Source: G963665975 sp963665975
GTDB taxonomy: Bacteria > Bacteroidota > Rhodothermia > Rhodothermales > Bin80
Reading direction: 5' to 3'
NCBI GenBank assembly: GCA_963665975.1
Contig: OY762508.1
Coordinates: 3,596,001 to 3,660,000, forward strand
Length of the DNA stretch: 64,000 nucleotides
Within the stretch, counting starts at the first letter, position 1, and every line of letters starts with the position of its first letter. The notes below the pieces were generated by a model. That model saw nothing but the letters and a program-made list of their open reading frames with translations, did no database searches and was not told the DNA's origin. Below, one piece after another: positions 44,085 through 52,619 of the stretch. The translations under genes and the position numbers were made by a program.

Positions 44085-44207
44085 CATTCCCGCGGGATCG
44101 ACGTGCACGCGGCGGAACTGGCGTCTGGCGCGTACCTGTACCGGTTGATTGCGATATCGGCAACGGGCACGCAGGTGAAGACGGGCCGGATGATGCTAAT
44201 CAAGTAA
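44085..44207 (+). pseudogene. Orphan 3' end of a T9SS cargo gene
   Basis: Forty codons reading HSRGIDVHAAELASGAYLYR and then LIAISATGTQVKTGRMMLIK before TAA (44205-44207). LASGxYLYRL plus a terminal K-x-x-x-MxLxK is the conserved second half of the T9SS type A sorting domain. The rest of the gene is missing, cut by the IS3 relic immediately upstream. It is followed by a strong terminator. Confidence 0.82.
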
Positions 44208-44239
44208 TCCGCTCCCTTCCTTCCTGTTAGGATGGGCTA

Positions 44240-44279
44240 AGCACCCCGCTAGCTGTGAAGGGTAGCGGGGTGCTTTTTT
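44240..44279 (+). terminator. Rho-independent terminator
   Basis: AGCACCCCGCTA (44240-44251) and TAGCGGGGTGCT (44263-44274) form a perfect 12-bp stem with an 11-nt loop, followed by a run of six T. It ends the decayed T9SS gene and now insulates the nfeD genes. Confidence 0.92.
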
Positions 44280-44547
44280 ATGGCCAGCGGCGCAGCGCCA
44301 TGACGGCAGACTCCCCAGCCTTCCGATAACCGGTCTTGAACGAACAGGGGAACGGAGACAGCAAGAACCATATCATTCACCATCAACCCAAAAAACTAAA
44401 CGTCCGTGAAAACGGGGTAGCCCCACAAGCCCAAAAACCAACGTCCCGCCCAACTAATTCTGGGGCAATCCCATTCGGGCATAATTCCGTGAATCTTACT
44501 ATTGTTACGTAACGTATTTTGCTACAAAGCACCTCACACGATTTGGC
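44280..44547. other. Intergenic region upstream of nfeD genes
   Basis: About 270 bases without a recognisable gene. It becomes AT-richer toward 44500-44530 (TTACTATTGTTACGTAACGT), where the promoter of the nfeD pair is likely. The inverted GTTACGTAAC motif is a possible operator but has no known match here. Confidence 0.4.
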
Positions 44548-45933
44548 ATGTTCATGGGTGTTCGACTTGCTAGCCTTGTGGCACTGACCAGTATGCTGGT
44601 TCCGGCCATTGGATTGGCGCAGGACCGTATGCCTAAGCCCCTTGTATTCGAGGAGGATCTCGGGACGGGGCCGGTATACGTTGTGCCCGTCGAAGGAATG
44701 ATCGACAATGGTCTGGCCCGATATATTGATCGCGCAATCGGAGACGCTGATGCGCACGATGCAGCCTTGGTCGTGTTCCATATGGATACGTTTGGCGGAC
44801 TGGTCGACGCGGCAGACGAAATCCGTCAGCAACTACTGGATGCGCCCGTTCGGACGGTGGCATTTATCGACAAGAACGCGGCTTCAGCGGGAGCGCTGAT
44901 CTCGTATGCGGCCGATCGCATCGTCATGGTACCAGGTGCGTCCATTGGTGCAGCGACTGTGGTAGAGGGGACTTCGGGAGAAGCTGCACCGGACAAGTAC
45001 CAAAGCTATATGCGGGGCCTGATGCGTTCCACGGCGGAAGCAAAAGGACGCGATCCGCAGATTGCGGAGTCGATGGTCGACCCAACCCTGGAAGTGCAAG
45101 GAGTTTCCGAAGCGGGCAAGGTCCTTACCCTGTCTTCGCAAGAAGCGTTGGAGTTGGGTGTGGCAGACAAAATCTTGGAAACGCTGGATTCCGTGATTGA
45201 TGCGTTTGGACTGAATGCGGCGGCTGTTGTCGCCCATCGAGAGAGCGGGGCGGAACGCGTGCTGCGATTCCTTGGATCACCCGTGATTCAATCCATACTC
45301 ATGCTTATGCTGCTCGGCGGCCTCTACTTCGAACTCCAGACGCCTGGCGTCGGATTTGCGGGCGCAGTGGCCCTCGTTGGTGCAGCCCTGTTCTTTGCGC
45401 CGCACTACCTGTTGGGTCTCGTGGAGATATGGGAAGTACTGCTGTTCATAGTTGGCGTGCTTCTAATCCTGACAGAGGTATTTCTCATTCCCGGATTTGG
45501 CGTTGCAGGGATATCGGGTATTTTGCTCGTGCTGATTTCTCTCGTAGTTTCCCTCGTGGGAAACGTGGGTTTCTCGTTTCCTACGCTTCCTTCTTTTACG
45601 CCAGCCATTGTTACGGTAGCCGTGACCATGCTGTTGTTACTCATGACCGCACTGGCTCTCGGGCGGTACATGCCGCAGATGAGTACGGCTGGTGGTCTGA
45701 TCCTGGCGCCGGAACTCTCCAGTGCGTCTGGCTATACCTCGGCCGACACGCACGCGGAATATCTAGGGCAGATTGGCCCGGCCATTACGGATCTGCGACC
45801 GTCAGGCATCGTAGAGCTCTTGGGGCGGCGCGTAGACGTGATTACAGCAGGCGAATACATTGCAAAAGGTCGGCAGGTGCGTGTAGTCAGCGTGCGTGGA
45901 AGTCGTGTGGAGGTTCGTGAGGCTGCCGGCTAG
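44548..45933 (+). CDS. NfeD-family membrane serine protease (long form)
   Basis: A 461-residue protein with signal peptide 1-24, then a ClpP/SppA-like protease domain (VYVVPVEGMIDNGLARYIDR, VFHMDTFGGLVDAADEI). The catalytic Ser is in NAASAGALISYAADRIVMV, and a candidate Lys is in PDKYQSYMRGLM. Four to five membrane helices follow (about 250-375), then a C-terminal OB-fold NfeD domain (IGPAITDLRPSGIVELLGRR, ITAGEYIAKGRQVRVV). Long NfeD proteins cleave C-termini of stomatin partners and act in membrane quality control. A short NfeD follows in tandem; no stomatin/SPFH gene is present in the window. Confidence 0.92.
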   Translation: MFMGVRLASLVALTSMLVPAIGLAQDRMPKPLVFEEDLGTGPVYVVPVEGMIDNGLARYIDRAIGDADAHDAALVVFHMDTFGGLVDAADEIRQQLLDAPVRTVAFIDKNAASAGALISYAADRIVMVPGASIGAATVVEGTSGEAAPDKYQSYMRGLMRSTAEAKGRDPQIAESMVDPTLEVQGVSEAGKVLTLSSQEALELGVADKILETLDSVIDAFGLNAAAVVAHRESGAERVLRFLGSPVIQSILMLMLLGGLYFELQTPGVGFAGAVALVGAALFFAPHYLLGLVEIWEVLLFIVGVLLILTEVFLIPGFGVAGISGILLVLISLVVSLVGNVGFSFPTLPSFTPAIVTVAVTMLLLLMTALALGRYMPQMSTAGGLILAPELSSASGYTSADTHAEYLGQIGPAITDLRPSGIVELLGRRVDVITAGEYIAKGRQVRVVSVRGSRVEVREAAG

Positions 45934-45957
45934 GAACTCAAAACACAATGATGAAAT

Positions 45958-46464
45958 TTGGATCTCTTAATCCCCATACTGCTCATTGCCATAGGATTTG
46001 CCCTCATTATAGTAGAGGTATATCTGATACCGGGGTTCAATGTAATCGGCGTACTGGGTTTTCTGCTGATCGTGTTTGCCATCGGGTACGTGTTTAGTGA
46101 AAAGGGTGTTTTGGGAGGGGGATTGACACTGATCGGAACCGGGGCGACCGGAGCTCTTCTTTTCTACGGTCTTTGGAGATCGGGAGCCTGGAATCGATTT
46201 ATTCTGGCGACTAACCTGCGTCAGAATAGTGAAGTTGTCGCCCGCGAGCACGAGCACCGCGCCCGCTATCTGGGCAAGAAGGGTGTTGCGATGACGCCGC
46301 TGCGGCCAACTGGCGTTGCAGAAATCGATGGAGAGCGCATCGAAGTGGTGACAGAGGGCGAATTCATTGCTGCCGGCAGTCTTATCCGCGTCGTGGCGAT
46401 GGATCGGCGGCGCTTTTTTGCCCGCCTAGACAACACTGCCGAATCGCCGGCGCAAGACCAGTAG
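45958..46464 (+). CDS. NfeD-like short membrane protein
   Basis: 168 residues: membrane helices in LLIPILLIAIGFALIIVEVY and GFLLIVFAIGYVF, then an OB-fold NfeD domain (KGVAMTPLRPTGVAEIDGER, VVTEGEFIAAGSLIRVVAMD). The only in-frame start is TTG at 45958. Two ATGs at 45948 and 45951 are out of frame by one base, so a single A too many in the AAA run at 45954-45956 would explain the odd start (sequencing error or a real shift). It lies 24 bases after the long NfeD gene and is probably co-transcribed. It meets the receptor stop convergently 7 bases downstream. Confidence 0.85.
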   Translation: MDLLIPILLIAIGFALIIVEVYLIPGFNVIGVLGFLLIVFAIGYVFSEKGVLGGGLTLIGTGATGALLFYGLWRSGAWNRFILATNLRQNSEVVAREHEHRARYLGKKGVAMTPLRPTGVAEIDGERIEVVTEGEFIAAGSLIRVVAMDRRRFFARLDNTAESPAQDQ

Positions 46465-46471
46465 CTCACTC

Positions 46472-49261
46472 TTACGAGGGCGCGCAGCACTGGAGGCGCA
46501 GCGAGAACGAGAGCATCCGACCGATTAGGTACCGGGTCTGTGGCACCACCTGGTCCTCGATGACTGACTCGAAGAGGTTACGATCAGCCTCATTTTTCCG
46601 ATTCAGAACATTCAGCAGATCCAATTGAAATTTCCAGGTGGTCACCCCGACCGGACGGCCGTAGGTAATGCCCATATCGAGCTGGCGGAATGGTTCCAAT
46701 CGATGCTCCGGATCCGTAGGAAATCGAAAGTCGAATCCGTCAAACGTTAAGCCTTGTATGACGTCAGTGCCCAAAAGGTCATAGTAGGCCTGGCGGAATG
46801 CCCAGATGCGTCCCCAACCGCCACGCCATCGCATCGTCACACCGAAGGATGGGTGTAGTTTCCAGTCGAAGGTTAGCTCCAGACGGTGCGGTTCACTCCA
46901 AGGCACCGGCTCTGTGCGAACCCCGTCACGGAAGCCGTACTCGCGACGGGCAATGTTGTATTCATAGCGCGCTCCTGCCCGGAGTGTTCTCGAATTTCTT
47001 GCCACGACAAATGCGCTGCCATAAGCCGATCCCTTGGTCAGGGCAATAAACCCTTGCTGTGTCGTGATCCTGGCGGGCTCCTGACCGTCTGTAGCACCAG
47101 TCTCCAGACTCCACAGGGTTGGATAGTCAATCCGGAATAGACGGGGCTGATTCTTGTAGTAGCTCTCCGCTCGGAACGACCAAGGTCCCAGACGCAAGCC
47201 CAGATCCAGGGAGAAATGGTAGGCCATTGGCGGATCCAAGGATTCGTCAACGGGCATCCAGAAACGCGTTGACGGAATAAGCGTGCTGGGGCTTAGCGTA
47301 CTGATGTCGAATTGATTGATGAACTGCGAGTAAACACCGGCTGCTCCTCTGAGCAGGAATTCACCGCCGTTGCCGACCGAGGATTGCAATTTTACGTCGA
47401 CACGTGGTTCAAGGAACAATTTCTTGTGGGAGGAGAGGTAGGTGAGCCGTGACCCTACAGTCAGTGAAACTCCCTCCATGGATCCCCGCCGTTCTTCGGC
47501 GTAGAACGCCAGCCGGGTGGATGATCGCTGGTGGTCAATGATCTGAGGAAACGTGCTGGGAATCGCGAAACGATGCGTTGAGCTGGACAGGACAAGTCCC
47601 GAGGTCAAAAAGCCTATGTCATGGTCGACCTCCACGGTGGATTCGACGCTGGTCTCGGTGATCTTGTTACTGTCGTCGGTAGGAGTGAGATCGGTAACCA
47701 GACGCTCACCTGCAAACAAACCAGGCGGAACCAAAATAGCATTTTGTCTGTCCAGGCCGGCGTAACTGTGACTCAAATGGTAGCGACTCCTGCGAACCTT
47801 CGTGGCTACCTGAACATTAGGGGCTGGAAGGAAGGACCAGGCCAAGTGGCCGCTGTTGTTAACCCAATCATAGCGATCCGGATTGGAAATATTCTGCTGG
47901 TCGGCAACGATGGTGGCAATGAGTCGTCTGCCGTAGAGCTTGTCTCCACTGCGATAAAGGGATGCGGCCAGCGTATGGTGATCGTTGAATTGGACGCGGC
48001 CCGCAAAATGGAAATCGTGAAAATCCATCAGCGGAACGTCCGCTGGAGGCACTCGATCCAGTCTCTTGATGGCCTCTTCATAGTAATCCGGGCGCAGTGT
48101 TTTCACCGGATAAAGGCTTGCCCGAAGGAGAAACACGTCTGGATCGTTCCATTCGCGCAATAGCCGGTCTATGCTGCCACTGCGCAGGGGGGACCACCCG
48201 CCTTCCCATATGCTTTTCCGCACCGCCGTTAACACTGTGAGACGCGTGCCGTTTTCTGCCACTGCATCGATGTTTAGCCTGGCGTTGATGCTCATCGGAT
48301 CCAGGTGCAGGTCAAAGGAGAGGGAATCCTCGTCCTCAAGGGCATGCTCGGCATTAATTACGCCTGCCAGGTAGCTGCCTTTGGAGGCCGGAAACCCGGC
48401 CTTGTCTACTGTAAGACGTTCGATGGCAAACGGGTTTAAAGCGCCTACATATCCGTGCTGGTGCACGGGTTCGAAGATGGGATTGCCATCCAACAGAAAC
48501 TGGTGCTCACCTCGCTCACTGCCCTGGATGTGGATGGAGGACGAGACTTCGTCGACACGGACACCGGGAACATCATTGATATTACGAATGGCATCCGCTG
48601 TCCCCACCCCGCGAATTTGCGTCACTTGCTCACCCGTGATTATGTTCGGATGGCGCAGAGATCCCATATCTAGCGCCAGGTCTGTGTAAATTTCTACAGG
48701 ATCCAGCGGGATGAGTTGAGGCTCCAGGAGAAAGGTGACCGTAGCGGGATTTTCCGGTGTCACCAACACGGTTTGCTGGTCGCTGCCGTAGCCAAGGTAG
48801 CTGGCCGATAAGGTGTACTCGCCTGGCTCCAACCGCTCCAGCAGGAATTGGCCCTGCGCGTCAGTCGATGTGCCTTGCGTCGTCCCGACAACCTGTACGG
48901 CTGCCCGTATTAGCGGGCCGCCATTGATGGCATCCCGTACGGCGCCAATCAGCGAGGCATAGGCATCCTCTTTCGGTTTTACGCTATACGTGCCGCTCGA
49001 AAGCCGGTAACCCACGAATCCGGTTCCGCTTAGCAGGGCGTCCAAGTCAGCCTGCGCGGAATTTTGCACCGGACCATTCCACTCGGTGGTTTTGTCGTCC
49101 AGTAACGCGGCATCGTAGGCCAGATCGACACCCCAGGCATTCTGGAAACGGACCAGCGCGTCAAGAAGGGGTAAAGAGTGGCTCTGCGCGGATGCCAGAG
49201 AAGAGCCGAACATGCCAAAAAGGCCTACGACACACACAAGATTTCGCAAAGCCCTTGGCAT
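46472..49261 (-). CDS. STN-domain TonB-dependent receptor of a FecIR-type system
   Basis: A 929-residue outer-membrane transducer/receptor. Signal peptide about 1-25 (FGMFGSSLASAQ). An STN secretin/TonB short N-terminal domain lies at about 35-95 (LVRFQNAWGVDLAYDAALLD, LLSGTGFVGYRLSSGTYSV). A CarboxypepD-like domain follows at about 100-190 (GTSTDAQGQFLLERLEPGEY). The plug has VPGVRVDEVSSSIHIQGSE and EHQFLLDGNPIF, then a barrel. The STN domain contacts the anti-sigma factor FecR in related systems, matching the fecR and ECF sigma genes just upstream. An intrinsic terminator occupies its 5' leader, ending one base before the ATG. The ligand is unknown. Confidence 0.92.
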   Translation of the reverse strand: MPRALRNLVCVVGLFGMFGSSLASAQSHSLPLLDALVRFQNAWGVDLAYDAALLDDKTTEWNGPVQNSAQADLDALLSGTGFVGYRLSSGTYSVKPKEDAYASLIGAVRDAINGGPLIRAAVQVVGTTQGTSTDAQGQFLLERLEPGEYTLSASYLGYGSDQQTVLVTPENPATVTFLLEPQLIPLDPVEIYTDLALDMGSLRHPNIITGEQVTQIRGVGTADAIRNINDVPGVRVDEVSSSIHIQGSERGEHQFLLDGNPIFEPVHQHGYVGALNPFAIERLTVDKAGFPASKGSYLAGVINAEHALEDEDSLSFDLHLDPMSINARLNIDAVAENGTRLTVLTAVRKSIWEGGWSPLRSGSIDRLLREWNDPDVFLLRASLYPVKTLRPDYYEEAIKRLDRVPPADVPLMDFHDFHFAGRVQFNDHHTLAASLYRSGDKLYGRRLIATIVADQQNISNPDRYDWVNNSGHLAWSFLPAPNVQVATKVRRSRYHLSHSYAGLDRQNAILVPPGLFAGERLVTDLTPTDDSNKITETSVESTVEVDHDIGFLTSGLVLSSSTHRFAIPSTFPQIIDHQRSSTRLAFYAEERRGSMEGVSLTVGSRLTYLSSHKKLFLEPRVDVKLQSSVGNGGEFLLRGAAGVYSQFINQFDISTLSPSTLIPSTRFWMPVDESLDPPMAYHFSLDLGLRLGPWSFRAESYYKNQPRLFRIDYPTLWSLETGATDGQEPARITTQQGFIALTKGSAYGSAFVVARNSRTLRAGARYEYNIARREYGFRDGVRTEPVPWSEPHRLELTFDWKLHPSFGVTMRWRGGWGRIWAFRQAYYDLLGTDVIQGLTFDGFDFRFPTDPEHRLEPFRQLDMGITYGRPVGVTTWKFQLDLLNVLNRKNEADRNLFESVIEDQVVPQTRYLIGRMLSFSLRLQCCAPS

Positions 49262-49305
49262 GAAAAAGCCTGATCCGGGAGACGGTTACAACTCCCAGAT
49301 CAGGC
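49262..49305 (-). terminator. Intrinsic terminator abutting the receptor start codon
   Basis: Read on the minus strand: GCCTGATCTGGGAG, a 10-nt loop, CTCCCGGATCAGGC, then TTTTT and C just before the ATG at 49261. The stem is 14 bp with one G-U pair (plus-strand arms 49268-49281 and 49292-49305). It is a complete terminator between fecR and the receptor gene, so the receptor would depend on read-through or anti-termination. The stem also covers where a ribosome-binding site would lie. Confidence 0.85.
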
Positions 49306-49333
49306 CTCGTCAGAGTGGTGCTGTATGGCGCCC

Positions 49334-50338
49334 TTACTCGCTTTCGCGCTGGGCGATAACGTAGCCGCCTGGGACGCTGTGATAAACACAAGTTAACTCA
49401 CAAATGTCCCGAATGATCTCTTCCACGTTAGCAGGATTTTCCTTTAGAATACCCTTGCGAACATTTTGGAATTCCCTAGGGGAAACCTTGATCTGAATAT
49501 CATATCGGCGTTCCAACTCGTTCGCGATCGTGCCAATCGTATGGTTGGAATACTTAAATCCACCGGAGAGCCAGGAAATAGCCTGGTCCGGTTCTGTCAT
49601 TTCCACCGCAACCGGAGTGTGGGTGTTATCGGCGAGTCTGGCGGCATGGCCCGCCTTGATGACCATCACATTGTCAGGAGTCTTTCTGGACGCCAATCTG
49701 ACGACTCCCGTCTGCACGGAAACATCGGTTGATGCCTCCGTGTCGTCTGACCATGCGCGCACGTTGAACGTCGTTCCCAACACCGTGACAATGCCATTGA
49801 ACGTGTGCACATGGAACGGTACGACACTCTCGGTTACATCAAAGAATACTTCTCCGTCTGTCAGCTTGATGTTCCGGTTGCCGTCTCCGAAATCGTTGTA
49901 GCTGATGCGAGCGCCACTATTTAACCGCAGTGTGGACCCGTCGGGAAGTTCGTGTACGAGTTGTTCGCCGTACGGCGCTTTGATGCTTGTGGAGTTGTCC
50001 GACAGCACCATGCCGATAGACAGAAGCACCGCAATGCAGGCAGCCATGGCCGCGTACCTCATCGGACGCGCAACTTTCCATGGCGAGATGATCAGCCGCA
50101 AGGGGCTCCTCTTCTCAGGAGATTCACGTTTCATCGCAACCTGGAGGTCTTGCCAGATTGCGACGCCGGTATTCCGGTACCACAACGCTTCGGGCTCCTG
50201 ACCGTAATAGCCTTCTGTAAGGTCCCACACTTCACGCAACAATGCGGATTCTTCTGTGGTTTCGGCCTCAAAGGCGGCTAGGATGTCCGTAGGGATAGGG
50301 TAGCGATTTGGAGGAGTGCTGGGGTTTTGGTCGATCAT
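49334..50338 (-). CDS. FecR-type anti-sigma factor
   Basis: A 334-residue inner-membrane regulator. A cytoplasmic N-terminal part (about 1-90) lies before one membrane helix (YAAMAACIAVLLSIGMVL, about 95-112). The periplasmic FecR domain (about 120-220) has LPDGSTLRLNSGARISYNDF and VLGTTFNVRAW. A DUF4974/STN-like C-terminus follows (FKYSNHTIGTIANELERRYD). It would bind the ECF sigma inside and the receptor STN domain outside. Its ATG overlaps the sigma stop (ATGA), so the two are translationally coupled. Confidence 0.93.
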   Translation of the reverse strand: MIDQNPSTPPNRYPIPTDILAAFEAETTEESALLREVWDLTEGYYGQEPEALWYRNTGVAIWQDLQVAMKRESPEKRSPLRLIISPWKVARPMRYAAMAACIAVLLSIGMVLSDNSTSIKAPYGEQLVHELPDGSTLRLNSGARISYNDFGDGNRNIKLTDGEVFFDVTESVVPFHVHTFNGIVTVLGTTFNVRAWSDDTEASTDVSVQTGVVRLASRKTPDNVMVIKAGHAARLADNTHTPVAVEMTEPDQAISWLSGGFKYSNHTIGTIANELERRYDIQIKVSPREFQNVRKGILKENPANVEEIIRDICELTCVYHSVPGGYVIAQRESE

Positions 50339-50925
50339 GGGGAGGGATCGGCTTGCAGTGCGCCCAGTCGCTTGCGGAGATCCTTGAGCGCTAATACAAT
50401 GTGGGTATTGACGGTTCGTGGTGTCAAACCCATCACCTGCGCGATCTCGCTGTGACTCAGGCCTTCGTAACGGCTAAGCATAAATGCCTCCCTGCGCCTC
50501 TTGGGCAGTTCGCTAATGCACTGTCGCAGATGCGCATTCAGCATTTCAGCTTGCACTTTTTGGTCTACCGACGGGGTTGAATCGACTAGACCATGTTCGG
50601 GGAATACGCCGTTGGTGTGTTGCGCGGCACGCTTGCTGTTCAGAGCCAGGTTCCGCACCATCGTGTACAGGAGCGCCTTCAGTGATCGTGACGGATCCAC
50701 CGTTTCACGGATCTGCCACAGTTTGAAGAACGCATCTTGCACAACATCACGTGCCGCTTCTCGCTCGCCCGTATAACGCCAGGCATAACGAAGCAGCACC
50801 GGGTGCATGGCCTCGAACAACTCCGAGAATGCTCGCTGATCCGAAGATTGAATCCGCGTACTCCAACGGACAAACGCTTCGTCCTGGGGTGGAGGAGCAA
50901 CCTCGTATGCCGACGATTTCACCAT
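50335..50925 (-). CDS. ECF-type RNA polymerase sigma-70 factor
   Basis: A 196-residue extracytoplasmic-function sigma factor of the Bacteroidota FecI-like type. Region 2 is SELFEAMHPVLLRYAWRYTG then AARDVVQDAFFKLWQ. Region 4 contains LPKRRREAFMLSRYEGLSHS followed by EIAQVMGLTPRTVNTHIVLA. The ATG at 50925 is preferred; a GTG 24 bases upstream is possible. First gene of the sigma-fecR-receptor cluster, with about 200 bases upstream for its promoter. Released by FecR, it probably drives its own operon. Confidence 0.94.
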   Translation of the reverse strand: MVKSSAYEVAPPPQDEAFVRWSTRIQSSDQRAFSELFEAMHPVLLRYAWRYTGEREAARDVVQDAFFKLWQIRETVDPSRSLKALLYTMVRNLALNSKRAAQHTNGVFPEHGLVDSTPSVDQKVQAEMLNAHLRQCISELPKRRREAFMLSRYEGLSHSEIAQVMGLTPRTVNTHIVLALKDLRKRLGALQADPSP

Positions 50926-51122
50926 TTGCGCTTCAGGAATGATACACACGACTCAGATTAAATGACCAATCGCCAGGCTGAGACACGTAAGTGAAGTGGA
51001 TCGCTAGCGAAGGGGACTGTATGCTTGTACTTGTGAGGGAATTTGAGAGAGAGGGGTATCTAAACTTTTACGGGCATTGGCAAGAGTTGTTCGCTCCCGA
51101 ATGACATCTCCGTGGCGGCGCG

Positions 51123-52478
51123 TCAGCTCATCAACACGCCGGCAATGGTTGCGGTCATCAGGTTCGCCAGGGTGCCCGCCAAGACAGCCTTAAGCCCGAG
51201 TTGCGCCAGTTCAGATTTGCGGGATGGAGCCAGGGGACCGATACCGCCTATCTGAATGGCTATGGATGCAAAATTGGCGAATCCACACAGCGCAAACGTG
51301 GCCATGATCACGGTCCTTGGCTCAAGGGCGTTATGGGTAATGTGGCCGGCAAGTTCCAGATAAGCGACGAATTCCGTAGCCACGATCTTGGTGCCCAGGA
51401 GTGCTCCGAACTGCGACGCATCCACCCATGGTACGCCGATCAGCCATGCCAATGGAGCAAACATCCAGCCCAGCAGGCGTCCCATGGAGAGGTCTATTCC
51501 CACAAAATTTCCACCCCAACCCAACATATAATCCAACAGAGCGATTAGCGCCAGGAATGCGATGAGCATTGCAGCCACGTTTAGCATCAGTTTCAGGCCG
51601 TCTCCGGCGCCGGCCGCTGCTGCGTCAATGATATTTCTGGACGGGGCGTCTATTGCGGCCTCGACGGATCCACCGGTTTCGGGCGTATCGGTCTCCGGTA
51701 TCAGGATCTTGGCGATAATGAGTGCCGCAGGCGCGGCCATTACGCTGGCGCTCAACAGATGCTCGGCAAACCGCAACTGCGCCACGTCCATAGCGATGTT
51801 ATGGGCGGCGGCATATGGAGCGCCAAGGAACACCACGTACGCGGCTAGCACGCCTCCTGCGATCGTAGCCATGCCTCCGGTCATGACGGCCATGAGTTCC
51901 GATGTCGTCAGGCGTTCCAGGTACGGTCGAATAACGAGCGGTGCTTCCGACTGGCCTATAAATATGTTTGCCGTTACGGACAGCGATTCCGCACCGCTGG
52001 TCCGCATGAGTCGACGCACGACATAGGCCATTGCCTGGACAATGCGCTGCATGATGCCCAAATGGTATAGTATGGCCATCAGGGATCCGAAAAAGATAAT
52101 AGTCGGCAGCACCTGAAAGGCAATGGAGCTACCCCAACTCTGACCCGTTTCGAGGGGCGTGCCAGACGGCATATTGTCCGTGGGGGGACGAGCCAGGTCA
52201 CCGAAGACGAATATGGCGCCCTCGGTTGTGAAAGTTAGCAGCAGGACCACCTGAGAGCTGATCCACGAAAACACCGCGGTAGGCCAGCCGAGAGGAGCAA
52301 ACACATCTGCAAGTACTTGCCCTTTCAGAAGGAACACGGCCAGAACGATTTGCAACAGGATTCCTGTGCCTATCATCCTCCAATCGAGGCGTTTACGGTT
52401 GTTGGAGAAGATGTAGGCGATGGCGAGGATCACAACCAGGCCGAGCACGCCGCGTGCGAGTTGAAGGAGGATATCCAT
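51123..52478 (-). CDS. NupC-type concentrative nucleoside transporter
   Basis: A 451-residue inner-membrane proton/sodium nucleoside symporter. The ATG at 52478 starts an N-terminal membrane helix (LLQLARGVLGLVVILAIAYI); the longer frame upstream is not coding. Family motifs are FQVLPTIIFFGSLMAILYHL, VTANIFIGQSEAPLVIRPYL, MTGGMATIAGGVLAAYV, AAAGAGDGLKLMLNVAAML (gate/CNT motif) and ALCGFANFASIAIQIGGIG. It is divergent from the helicase. Nucleoside scavenging is the expected role; sequence alone does not set purine or pyrimidine preference. Confidence 0.92.
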   Translation of the reverse strand: MDILLQLARGVLGLVVILAIAYIFSNNRKRLDWRMIGTGILLQIVLAVFLLKGQVLADVFAPLGWPTAVFSWISSQVVLLLTFTTEGAIFVFGDLARPPTDNMPSGTPLETGQSWGSSIAFQVLPTIIFFGSLMAILYHLGIMQRIVQAMAYVVRRLMRTSGAESLSVTANIFIGQSEAPLVIRPYLERLTTSELMAVMTGGMATIAGGVLAAYVVFLGAPYAAAHNIAMDVAQLRFAEHLLSASVMAAPAALIIAKILIPETDTPETGGSVEAAIDAPSRNIIDAAAAGAGDGLKLMLNVAAMLIAFLALIALLDYMLGWGGNFVGIDLSMGRLLGWMFAPLAWLIGVPWVDASQFGALLGTKIVATEFVAYLELAGHITHNALEPRTVIMATFALCGFANFASIAIQIGGIGPLAPSRKSELAQLGLKAVLAGTLANLMTATIAGVLMS

Positions 52479-52619
52479 AGTCGAGGTCGTTGGTGAACTA
52501 AGCAAGAATCCGGGCAGGTGGTCCTCAACTCTTTGTAGAATCACTCGTTCAAAGTACATTACGGCACCGTCGAATAATACGATCACCGCAGACTGCAAAT
52601 ACAAATCGCGGGCATTTGC

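Noticed and set aside
44495..44535. Bacteroidota-type promoter upstream of nfeD
   Set aside because: TTG and TATTTTG elements are present but their spacing is wrong for the TTG-N19-21-TAnnTTTG consensus.
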